Shown piece after piece: positions 32,073 to 42,366 of a DNA stretch of 64,000 bases. Origin of the DNA: Pycnopodia helianthoides (Eukaryota > Echinodermata > Asteroidea > Forcipulatida > Asteriidae); NCBI GenBank assembly GCA_032158295.1, contig CM063255.1, positions 13,792,094 through 13,856,093 of the forward strand, in the 5' to 3' direction. Within the stretch, counting starts at the first letter, position 1. The number at the start of each line of letters is the position of its first letter. Position numbers and translations under genes: made by a program. The notes beneath the pieces were generated by a model. It was not told where the DNA came from. It did no database searches and was given only the letters and a program-made list of their open reading frames with translations.

Positions 32073-32274
32073 CACTGGCCTACGATTAGTTTTATACTTG
32101 CGTGATTTTTTACATATTGAGGGCGCCATTTACAAGACTTGCCGAATGTTTATTGTTTTTTTATTCAGACATGGGAAATACTCAATTGAAATAGACCCTT
32201 CTTTTGCAACGTCACAGCCGCGAGTTTTGCCAACCTTGGTTGGCAAAAGTATTTTCCAGTAGTTATCCGATAAT

Positions 32275-32350
32275 TACCGGTACTTTTCCGGTAAGTTTCT
32301 GGTGTTTTCCGGTAAGTTTTTGGTGTTTTCCGGTAAGTTTTCCAGTATTT
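32275..32350. repeat. Minisatellite, about 24-bp unit, 3 copies
   Basis: TTTTCCGGTAAGTTT followed by CTGGTG or TTGGTG repeats three times, then decays. Read on the minus strand it gives an open repeated peptide, which is a by-product of the repeat and not a gene. Confidence 0.9.
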
Positions 32351-33285
32351 CACAGTATTTTTTTTATATTTTCCCGGTGTTTAGTATTACCGTGAAGTCA
32401 GTGATATGATTAGACACGGAATAATCACTCACGAGAAGACAACAAAAAACAAGTAAAACTTAAGTCTTCAGTAGAGTGACAAATCCTTTCCTTTTGGGCT
32501 TTTGGATATTCGCTCAAAATTCGAGTTTACGATTATTGTCATGGTCATGGAAGATCAGTAAAATCAGAATGAAATTGAAATCAAGAAGTTCAAAGGAAAT
32601 ACATGTACTGAGAGTGAGATGAGGAAGTAAGTAGACATGGCATGCATTATTATTTTAGAGTTAAAAATTAAAAAATTTGACAGGTCAATGGTAAACTATA
32701 TTATTACGAGGCGAAACATAAAAAAAACCCATCACAGTTGAATGTCTGACATATATAGACAAAACACTTTTACAACAGTAAGCCTTTCTTATGTTTTATG
32801 AATACTTACTTTTTGTAGGAAAAGAAATTGGTGCATAAAATTTGACGTCGTTTGATGCTTTGTTATAGTGTGCGGTGTGTCGTATGAGAATTATTGGTTA
32901 GGCGTACGTGGTAACATGTGACGCAGCCTGTGTTCGCAATAGGTTAGGCAGGCAACCAGCGATGCAGCTTGAACAATCACGGTGTGTTGGAGGTGCCATT
33001 TTACTTTTCGAGATCTTTTGTAGCTGAACGGTTTCAGAGACTGAATTCAAAATAAATGGCAGCAAACCCATTTTAACGAATGAACGAACCTTCAAATGTT
33101 CATTAGTGGTATAATTTATCCGTAATATGTATTTTAAAGAGTGGTTCACTTTAATGAATTCGAATCATTTACTTTTTGTTTTGACACTAATGGGATACCA
33201 TATAATTGTCCCCGTGTGTGTGTGTAAACATTAATGACGTCTGCACCTAAACTGAGCTTTGAGTGACATCGGTGGCACACGAATT

Positions 33286-33423
33286 AGTCTTGGTGCAAGA
33301 CGTTCTTGTTGAGTCACTCAACACTACACACGACTCGATAGTAATAAATGCGCGGCTGCGCGCGGAGCACGCTAAATCGCGATAGTTGCTTGATAATGAA
33401 CAACAACGTCTTGCACCAAGACT
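33286..33423. repeat. Inverted repeat AGTCTTGGTGCAAGACGTT
   Basis: AGTCTTGGTGCAAGACGTT at 33286 and its exact inverse ending at 33423 enclose about 90 bp with a GCGCGGCTGCGCGCGG block. It lies about 60 bp left of the gypsy remnant. Confidence 0.75.
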
Positions 33424-33489
33424 ACACACGAACTATTGGGTGGTAGCGCCTGGTTTGGCCCCGTTTGTTTTTTGAGGGCGTTTTCTCTG

Positions 33490-34180
33490 AACGAATTTTG
33501 ACTAGAATACTAGCTCGAGCTCGCTGAAGAAGATAAACACAAAACAGCTTTTTGGTGTCCTCTTGGTTTCTACGAATTTAACCGAATGCCACAAGGGATA
33601 AAAAATGCACCTGCCACTTTCCAGCGACGATGGGCGACCTCAACCAAACTGAAGCCTTCGTCTACTTGATCGATGACATTATAATATTCGGTAAAACTGC
33701 AGAAGAACATGAAGAAAGACTAATGAAAGTTTTATAGCGCCTCCGCCAGTTTGGTTTGAAACTTGGCCGACCCAACAAATGTAAGTTCTTCCAATCATCA
33801 GATAAGTGCCTTGGTCACGTTCTTTGTCAGTACAGATCCCAGTAAGAGTCAAGAAATAACCCGGCGACCACTGCGAAAGAACTGAAATCCTTTCTAGGAT
33901 TCGCTGGGTACTACCGTCGTTTCGTTGAAGGTTTCTCATCTATTGTCAAACGATTGAATGAGCTGACTAATGGCTGTGATCTGACAAAGAAGCGTTTCTC
34001 CGGAAGACAACCACGAAGAGCAAGAGCAAGACGACACTTCGAAGTACGAACCATTCGGCGATTTATGGTCTAAAGAGTGCCAACAATCCAATGACACAAA
34101 TAGAGAAACTCATGACTGCTCCTGTGTTAGGATTTGTCGACTACAAAAAGCCCTTTGTGATACACACAGATGCAATTACC
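33490..34180 (+). mobile_element. Decayed Ty3/gypsy reverse transcriptase and RNase H start
   Basis: Plus-strand frames, broken by stops and shifts, read in order: LGFYEFNRMPQGI, P..FQR, VYLIDDIIIFGKT..EH, L..FGLKLG..KCKFF, LGHV, FLGFAGYYRRFVEGFS, then LMTAPVLGFVDYKKPFVIHTDA. These are the reverse-transcriptase core (the usual Y-x-D-D appears as YLIDD), the connection, and the first RNase H motif of a Ty3/gypsy element. No LTRs or other domains found. Old, non-functional retrotransposon; the RNase H part is cut by a MITE fragment. Confidence 0.85.
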
Positions 34181-34300
34181 TTCTTTAAAACTACATTACT
34201 TCAAAGGGTGTCTTTTCAAACAATGTTTCACATTATCACCAGTTCTCCCAAGTGCTCTTTACGAAGTAATTTTTTAAGGTCATTGAAACTTTGGAGCAAC
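34181..34300. mobile_element. MITE fragment interrupting the gypsy remnant
   Basis: AAAACTACATTACTTCAAAGG and the words after it match the TTAA MITE family seen at 8930-9040 and, inverted, at 53245-53624. It begins immediately after the HTDA motif of the gypsy RNase H and ends near a TTTTTAAGG that recalls the family end. Confidence 0.65.
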
Positions 34301-34599
34301 TAACAAAAGTAAGCACCTCTTTGAAATTGTGCTCTGACATCATCTCGACAAATTTGGTTGCGCAATTTTGGGATTCAGTGGTCTCCGTGTGATATACAGT
34401 GTAGTGCCCTTTTTATGTGATTACACACTTTCAGCCTGTACCATATTTTTTACAGTAGACGTTCGTACAATGGGTCAACGTATGTGCTAACTAATCTGTG
34501 AAAGCATAACATGGTGTGCACAACATTGGTAAGATTGGAGATATAAATGTCACAGATTTATAAAGTGGCTTCACCAATTGCAGTCAGTCAGTCATCATT

Positions 34600-34770
34600 G
34601 GAGATCAGATATCATCAAACCAGTTCCCTGGACAGGGAGTCCCTCAAGGCTCAGTAATGGGTCCTTCTATATTCACACTCTATTCCTTATAAGATGTGAT
34701 CAAGTCCGATGGAATGTCTTACACAATTTACGCTGATGACATCCTCAATCACAACAGTCAGTCTACAATC
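34600..34770 (+). mobile_element. LINE reverse transcriptase fragment with YADD
   Basis: Plus frame reads PGQGVPQGSVMGPSIFTLYSL, a stop, then DVIKSDGMSYTIYADDI. GVPQGSV.GP..F.LY and YADD are reverse-transcriptase motifs of non-LTR elements. One in-frame stop; ends abruptly. Confidence 0.85.
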
Positions 34771-35820
34771 ATCCCAAAACTTGAAGCTTGCTTGAATGAC
34801 ATCAGAAATATTATTATTCTTTCGCTCTCCCCAAAATCCAGTTTGATTTGTACATTATCTCCAAAAGTCATACTTTGCTTCGGGAAAGGAGTCGGACCCT
34901 ATATCATATTAAAGCTTAGGTCATGAAGTTATTGTTAAATGTAATTAGCTTTATAGCTTAATTAATTAGTTTGCTTATTTATGATGACATGAATATTTAA
35001 TTAGCCAATCTTGAGACCACCATATCTCAAAAAGTTGACGTCATTTATTGCGCGTTTTGTATCTCTGTACAAAGGCCAATGGCTCTGAAAAGTGTAAGTT
35101 TTTAGTTGGTCAAAAACACAACTTTTTCAAATAAGTAAAATAGTAGTTACCTAAAAGATAATTTTTTTAAAACATGAATGCTTCCCATAAGAGTTAATCC
35201 GACAATTAAAACTAATCAAGGTACAATGTATTTCCGAGAAAATTAACGATGAAGTGACAAATCGGACCCCATGACTAGCTGGCAAATTATACCGTGATTG
35301 CGCAATCACGGCTAGGCGTCAAAGACTGCCGTGATATTGTAATCCTAATAACCGAGAGAGGATATACGTACGTTCTAATAGGCATTGGATTGGGATAAGT
35401 TACATACCATCGGGTACCTTAACAAATTTATTAGTATGAAAAACACATTTTGGTTACTGTGACGTCATGAGGTGTCAAATTACGGTAATTCAAAGCTTTA
35501 ATTAGTTATTCTTTGCAGCACCATATCTTAAGGGTCAACCGGAAGTGGGACCATACCTCAAGAACTACACAGCCGATTTTCAATTTCATTTCAATTATAT
35601 TTCATTTGAGCATTAAACATTGAACTTCGGTTACCATGACTCCATGTTGACCTTTCCTTCCGGTCTAAACAGGAAGTTCAAATAGTCAAAAATCATATCT
35701 CCTGAACCACATGTCATAAGAGCTTATTACAGAGCGTTTAATTTATTTAAAACAAAATGGAACAGCTTTGTGTTTGTTCACAAACACCTAAGGTCTAGTT
35801 ATTATTATTGTTATCAGTGA
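34771..35820. other. Intergenic AT-rich DNA, no gene seen
   Basis: No supportable reading frame. Contains several paraphrases of CATATCTCAA/ACCATACCTCAAG sentences suggestive of an old dispersed repeat. Confidence 0.4.
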
Positions 35821-35824
35821 GTGT

Positions 35825-38372
35825 GCAATTGAGTGCGAAAATGGCCGTGCTTAACATATTATTATCGGGAGTTTATAGAGGCGTATACCCATAACAGGTA
35901 AACACATTGGAACCTTCGAGCAATCTTGAAGTCCGGTTTCCCTGGCCCACTGAGGGTCTTGGGCTCGCAGAAGGACTCCGGGGAAATGTTAAACAGCATT
36001 CAACGCGTGATAAGGCAAGCCTGCCGTAATAATTGAGTAGTTTCTACTGGCAGTTGTCAGTTTAATTTCAACCTATAAATAAAACGAATATTCAATCCGA
36101 ACCTTGAAACTGCAATATAAGAAAGATAGAATACGTGGCTGAATAAAACCACCGCTCTTCCTTCCTGGCACGGTCGAAACAAGTTTCCATGGTTTCCTTT
36201 GTCATTTCGTAACCAAGTAGTTTTCTAAAATGTTGTTCGAAATCTTATAGGTTGGCGACAGACGCACGGCACCAGCGTCAATGTTTTGGGGGCTGCTTGG
36301 CGTGGTAGTTTGATTGTAACATTATAATTTCAGAACATGTATATCTCCTACTAGACTATAAAGCGGCACTACTCAGTGAAGTGTCTTCAGTGGTGACCAA
36401 GAAGTTCTGCTGTGGTAGTGACTAGTGAGTAATAAGTTAGCTAAGTGGTCAGTGTTGATCTGAGACCAACACACTTCGCCCCCGCACCGGATCAAACAGC
36501 TCTTCCACTGTTGGTGATTTTTAATGATTTTTTGAAACCCACATAATATGGTGCATTCTGATCATAGTTTTACTTCAGAATTTTGACTAAAATAAACATA
36601 TATATACATTATAAAAAGGCCCATAACATTAAATATGTTATGGGCTAAAATGGGATAAAAGTGAAAACCAGACTTTCTTACCTCAGTTTTGTATGCAGAA
36701 TTCCAAAATGGGAATCAAGGCAAATCAAGGGAATGCGTAAAGTCAACTCTTAACTGGCACCCACGGCATGGGCATGGTCTACGTCATTTCACAGTTGATT
36801 TATTACCCTTTTAATAAATATGATCAGAAGAAATGTATAGTGCTCTGAGTTATTAAAAATAATTTCCAAGATGGCAGCGGCCGAGTACAGCCATTTTGCC
36901 TTTTTTACGGAATTTAAACTCGTGTTTGTGTAGTTAAAATCGTCTATGTTGAAAATGTGTATTCATAAAAAAAAAATTAAAAAAATTAAGGTAACGTTCC
37001 CCTTTCGCTCTTCAATGTACCTATAGTTATGACGACATCCCTAAATTATAAATGAACACGAATTCAAAACTTTGTCAATGATAGGAGAAGAAACATTAAT
37101 TTCCGCATCATCAAGAAATAAACAGGTTTTTCGTAATATCAAAATAAATGTTTTAAACATGACAACAATTTACGTGTGAGTGTTTGGATATTTTACCGAC
37201 ATCTTATAATCACATTGTCAGCTCAATACACATAAAAAAATTTGCTTACACAATAAACTTATATTTTAGGCAAAGGTCTGCGTTGTCTGTCTCTCAATAT
37301 AATAAACACTCTAAATGATCCTCGGTCAGAATTGACCCAGAGTCTAGGTCCCAGGAGAACTGACACATTCCTGGGTCAGGCTGACCCGGAAACTGAATAC
37401 AAATTGTTTTCTGATTAACTTGGATTTTGCGTCGGTTTGACCAATTATTCCCTGGGTCATTTTAACACATATTTTTTGCAAATGCTAAAGGTGGAGTCAC
37501 AGAATATCAAGTCCAGGTTGCTGATTTCCTTTCTACCTTTCTACCTGATCCATGGACGGAATGGACAAAGCAGTAACTGCAGTTAACAATACTAGGTGTT
37601 ACGGTCCGGCCGGATCTGAACCTGGCTACCTGTTCCTCAGAATGTACGGACGGACTCGGTACCAGCCGGACACGATCAACTGAAACTTACAGTCATTTCC
37701 AACACAACCCGAAGTTAGTGTAAACGTTACGTTCGTCTAGGTACCATACACAAACTCTGTTGATGAATGCCTTAAAGTAAATTATGCAATTTTGCCTCGT
37801 TTTGATTTGCCTGACATTTGCAAGGCAGCTCAGCCAAATCAATCGCTCGAGACGCTAGTTTTGATCCAGATTCGTAAACTTGCCAAGTCCCTCCGAGCAA
37901 GTCGATGCTGAGCCCTCTACCAGTGAATAATACAAATATAATGTTGCCAATCAAGACTATATAAATCCAGCTCTCCCTCCGTAGAAAATTGACAGTCTAG
38001 GCAGAACAAAGATACAAAATGTTGCCATCCACCCTGCTCGCTATTTTGTTTTCCGTACCACACTAGAGCCAATGCATACACGCATAAGGTATAGGCGCTT
38101 TCCCGGATCCCTTCACTACTGACCCCCTGTCTCAAGTGTAGTACGAAAGAAAAAATTGCGCCCTGCTCGTATGTAAATAATGGAAAATCTCCTGGTATGT
38201 CTGCTGCCATCTAGTGCCCGAATCTTCGTCATTCCCGCCCAATCCCAACATCTGAATAATGGCAATTGTTCTTCACATAACACAACAAGCACGTTTCTAC
38301 AAGGAATTTTTCATAATAATTATTTTCTTCTCTCTGTTTTAAATTAAAGTTACGACTGCACTATGTGAAGTG
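35825..38372. repeat. Tandem unit 1: decayed duplicate of the PAN gene 5' region
   Basis: Parallels unit 2 (38390-42366) block by block: GTATACCC.TAACAGGTAAAC start, TATAAATAAAACGAA, GGTGACCAAGA.(G)TTCTGCTGTGGTAG, AATTTCCAAGATGGCAGCGG, GACCCGGAAACTG, GGAAAATCTCCTGG.ATGTCTGCTG, and TTAAAGTTA.GACTGCA.TATG. Differences: the leader donor (GTAAGT at 39788 in unit 2) is absent here, the acceptor TTTTAG reads TTTTAA, and similarity stops at the ATG. A promoter/leader copy without its coding exon; probably inactive. Confidence 0.85.
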
Positions 38373-38509
38373 TCGGACTTAGTAGGCCTACATGAGTGCG
38401 AAATTGCCCGTGCTTATCATATTATCATCGGGAGTGTACTGGGGCGTATACCCGTAACAGGTAAACATCTTGGAACCTTCGAACAGTATGGTATCTTAAA
38501 ACCCTTCGT

Positions 38510-39075
38510 GACACTCAAAAGAAAAACTCACACACGCCACCAACAGGTATTTTTTAAGTGTACGTTTTGATATTTCGTGTAATACATGTTTTTGAGGAAC
38601 ACAATCACGTTTAAATCGCCCAAACTATTAGATAAAGACCCTTGTGACCAATAGAAATAAATTCTTGCCACTTTTCCTTTGAAATTAGCCCACATGTGTC
38701 TCTATTTATAGTTTATACCACTTTACTCTCCTTTTGCCTCTACAACTCATGGAATTAGCACCTATGTTTGTTTACCAAAGACAGCCATAATCCACTTATC
38801 TATTTTGAATGGTCTTTCCCACTAGTCCAGTAGGCACAGTCACACTCATTTGGCACCTTGATTTACCCCCTCTACAGTTCCACCGCGAAGTCATCTGACA
38901 ACCAAATGTTTAATTTCACCTAGTAGTGACTACATGTATTAGGTCCTATGCTAAATGATTGCTGTACAATTCGTATGGGAAACAAGGTCATTAATTGTTT
39001 GTGTGTGTGTGTGTGAAAAACAACCCCGATGGTAACAAGACAGTTCGAATGCTATTTGGCTAGGTTTGGCTAGGT
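38510..39075. repeat. Block repeated at 45955-46350
   Basis: AAAACTCACACACGCCA, a GAACACAATCACGTTTAAATCGCCC line, GTCTCTATTTATAGTTTATACCA and GTAACAAGACA...TGCTATTTGGCTAGGT all recur in order at 45955-46350 with about 80% likeness. A (GT)n run lies near 38999-39015. Confidence 0.7.
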
Positions 39076-40184
39076 GAAGCTGAGGAACTTTGATTTATTT
39101 AGATAAAAAAATATATAAAAAAATGTCGATGTACTTATTGTTTAATAAAAAACAGACACTTGAAAAGTCCTTGATGGCACACCGAAGGGTTACAGTCTGG
39201 GGTTCTGGCCCACTGATGGTCTTGAGCCCTCAGAATGACCCCTAGGAAATTGTAATAAGCATTTAACGCGTGATACGACAAGCCTCCAATAAACAATTTC
39301 TACTGGCCATTTTCAGGTTTTCAACCTATAAATAAAACGAAAAATCAATCCCAACCTTGACGCTGCAGTTTAGAAAGACAAAATACGTGGCTAATTAAAA
39401 CCACCGATCTCCCTTCCTGGCACGGCCGGAACAGTTTCCATGGTTTCACTTGTCATTTCGTAACGAAGTATGACAGACGCACGGCACCAGTGTAATTTTT
39501 TAAATTTGTTTGCATGCTTGACGTGATAGTTTAATTATTAATATTATATCATAGTTTCAGAAAACTTGTATATCTCCAACTAGACTATAGCGGCATTACT
39601 CAGTTACTCATACTGAAGTCAGTGTCTTCAGTGGTGACCAAGAGATTCTGCTGTGGTAGTGACTTAGTGAGTGATATAAGCTTAGTGGTCAGTGTTAATC
39701 TGAGACCAACACCCTTCGCTTTCATAATAGCACGGGATCAAACAGCTCTTGCACTGTTGGTGCTTTTTGGCACAGCCGCTCTAAAATGTAAGTACGAGTA
39801 ATGCTGTTCTGAAACCCATACAATTCAGTAGAGTTGTGACTAATGTACATACATACATGTAAATACATATAAAAAAGTCCATAACAATTTAACCGTCAAT
39901 GTTCCATAACATCTAGATCGAAAATTGTCATAAATTGTCTCTAAAAAATGTGAATGTTCGGGGCATTTGGGGATAAAAGTGAAAACCAGACTTTCTTACA
40001 TCAGTTTTGTATGCTGAATCTGACAAAACCGGTTCCCAAGCGAATTTTTATTTTCAAGTAGACACGTAGTCAGTTAAAACTTTAACGTGTGGCTTTTGTT
40101 GTATCATTTATGATTATTTTGGCTATGAATCAGCATTACGTCGACAAAAAACCCAGATAAATCCAACCTTTAACTAAGTGGTAA

Positions 40185-40195
<11 letters not shown>

Positions 40196-40218
<23 letters not shown>
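40196..40218. repeat. Poly-A run
   Basis: A run of about 24 A bases inside unit 2, absent from the same place in unit 1, so it arose after the duplication. Confidence 0.9.
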
Positions 40219-40463
40219 TGGTAATCAAGGCAATTTTGTTTTGAGCACGTACAGTGCATATGTGCGTTAAGTCAATTCGTAACTGGTACCCACTGGCATG
40301 GGCGTAGTCTACGTCTTTTCACAATGGATTTATTATTTGTCATAAATACGATCATAAGAAAATTTATAATGCCCTGAGTTATTGAAGATAATTTCCAAGA
40401 TGGCAGCGGCCGAGTACAGCCATATTTGTTTGATGGAATTTAAACACTTGTTAGTGTACTTAA

Positions 40464-40848
40464 AGGAACATTACAGAATTGGTAAGAAAAAAAACTTGTA
40501 AAATATACTTTTGATCACAGATTTACATAAAACTTACACTGTCTAACAATGATGATAGTAGAAAACATCCCTTGAAATATTTCTGTCTGAAATGCCATAT
40601 TTGATGGGAAATGAATAAACTAATTATCCGATTGGAGTTTATCGCTCAGTGAGCGTTTTATTCATTTGTTGAATTTATATGATTTCATGCAAATGTGTAA
40701 TCGGTTTTTCACTATTTTTTTGTGTCCCAGATGACCGATCGATCTCAAACTTTTAAAGGTTTGTCAGTTATGTATATGGTAGATTACATAAAATGCTTAC
40801 ACTGCCAGCAACTGTTTTGTTAGCAAAAACCAATTCTGTCATGTTCCT
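40464..40848. mobile_element. TTAA MITE, copy 2, 385 bp, with paralogous empty site
   Basis: TTAA at 40460-40463 and 40849-40852. Inverted ends AGGAACATTACAGAATTGG and CCAATTCTGTCATGTTCCT. Unit 1 has the same flanks with a single TTAA (36934-36937) and no insertion. No coding capacity. Confidence 0.95.
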
Positions 40849-41917
40849 TTAAAATCGTTTATGTTGAAATTGTGTCTGCTCATTAAAAAATCCTTAATGA
40901 AGGTAACGATCCCCTTCCGCTATTCAATCCTTCGACATTTAGCTCAGACGATTCCCTAAAGTATAATTAAACACGAATTTAAAACTTGTCTATAACTTTA
41001 TTAGGGGAAGAAATAATAATTTCGGCATCATAAAGAAATAAACAATGTTTTCGTAAATCCCAAAAGATGTGATTTAAAATGTGATTTAAAACGACAACAA
41101 TTTAAATGTAAGTACTTTGAGTTTTTAATGATCTCATAAAAAATCACATTGTAAGCTCAATAACACACAAAACAAAAGATAACAGATTATCAATAACACT
41201 TTTGCTTACACAATAAACCTAGTTTTCGAGGCAAAGGGCTGCGTTGTCTGTCTCTCAAAATTACAAACTCTAAATTATCCTCGGTCATAATTGAACCGAA
41301 GTCTAGATCCCAGGAAACCTGACCCATTCTTGGGTCAGGCTGACCCGGAAACTGGTTAAAAATTGTTTTTTGATTAACTTGGATTTTGCGTCGATTTGAC
41401 CGATTTTTTCCTGAGTCATTTTAACACATACTTCTTGCAAATGCTAACGGTGGTGTCACAGAATAACCAGTCCAGGTTGTTACCTTGAACCTTTTTATCT
41501 GATCCGTGTTCCGAACGGACAGAGCAGTAACTGCAAGTAATAATGATGGTCCGACCGGAACTGAGCCTGGCCACCTGTTCCACAAAATGTACGGAAGGAC
41601 TCGTTACCAGCCGGAAAATGATCAACTGACACTTAAAGTCATTTATTTCCAACACAACCAGAAGTTAGTGTAAACGTTACGTTCGTCTAGGTACCAAACA
41701 TAAACTCTGTTGGTGAATGCCTTAAATAGAATTGTGCAAAATTTGCCTCGTTTTGATATGCCTGGCATTTGCAAGGAAGCTCTGCCAAATCAATCAATCG
41801 AGACGTTAGTTTTGATCCAGATTCATAAACTTGCCCAGTCCCTCCGAGCAAGTCGATGCTGCGCCCTCTACTGGTGACTATTACAAATATCCCTCCGAAG
41901 AAAAGTGACAGTCTAGG

Positions 41918-42108
41918 TACACTGGTCCGCTGTCCTTATCCGCAAGGATAAGGGCAGGCACCGGTCTAGTAGTCAAAGAGATGGTCACTGCTACTGGTCC
42001 CCTGTCCAACTGGTCCCCCTATCTGCAAGACCGCAATGGGATGCGAGGTCAAAGCCGGTCTCTGGCGTAAAACACGAGCCTCGAAGTGTGACGTCAGATG
42101 TTCGGGCT
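41918..42108. mobile_element. 191-bp insertion with 10-bp target duplication, unknown family
   Basis: ACAGTCTAGG occurs at 41908-41917 and 42109-42118; unit 1 has it once (37992-38001) with continuous flanks. The insert is GC-rich and repeats ACTGGTCC three times (starts TACACTGGTCCGCTGTCC). No inverted ends, tRNA boxes or coding frame are evident. Confidence 0.85.
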
Positions 42109-42366
42109 ACAGTCTAGGCAGAACAAAAATACAAAGTGTTGCCATCCGCCCACGCAAATGTCGGGTTTCCTGCTGGTCTGTTAATAATGGAAAATCTCCT
42201 GGCATGTCTGCTGCCATCTAGTGCCCCAAACTTCGTCATTCCCCCAATCCCAACATTTGAATAGTGGCAATTGTTCTTCACTTAACACAACAAGCACGTA
42301 ACACATGGAGTTTTTGAAAAAAATATGTTTTCTTCTCTCTGTTTTAGATTAAAGTTAGACTGCATT

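Larger units (their letters stand above)
38390..42366 (+). promoter_or_regulatory. Tandem unit 2: probable promoter and 5' leader of the PAN-domain gene
   Basis: This copy keeps what unit 1 lost. A conserved TATAAATA (about 39325) is followed by a leader-like block that ends at a strong donor, GTAAGT at 39788-39793. A matching acceptor (CTGTTTTAG) lies at about 42346, directly upstream of the coding ATG at 42367. The third copy at 61250-61482 keeps an equivalent donor. Inference: a non-coding first exon ending at 39787 spliced to the coding exon. Transcription start not determined. Confidence 0.5.

Noticed and set aside
32165..32353. Minus-strand repetitive peptide (TYRKTP type)
   Set aside because: It is the translation of a 24-bp minisatellite, with no start context or splice partners.
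42325..42366. N-terminal extension of the PAN protein from a non-ATG codon
   Set aside because: The stretch includes the probable splice acceptor (TTTTAG at about 42346), so it is intronic or leader sequence; the ATG at 42367 starts the signal peptide.
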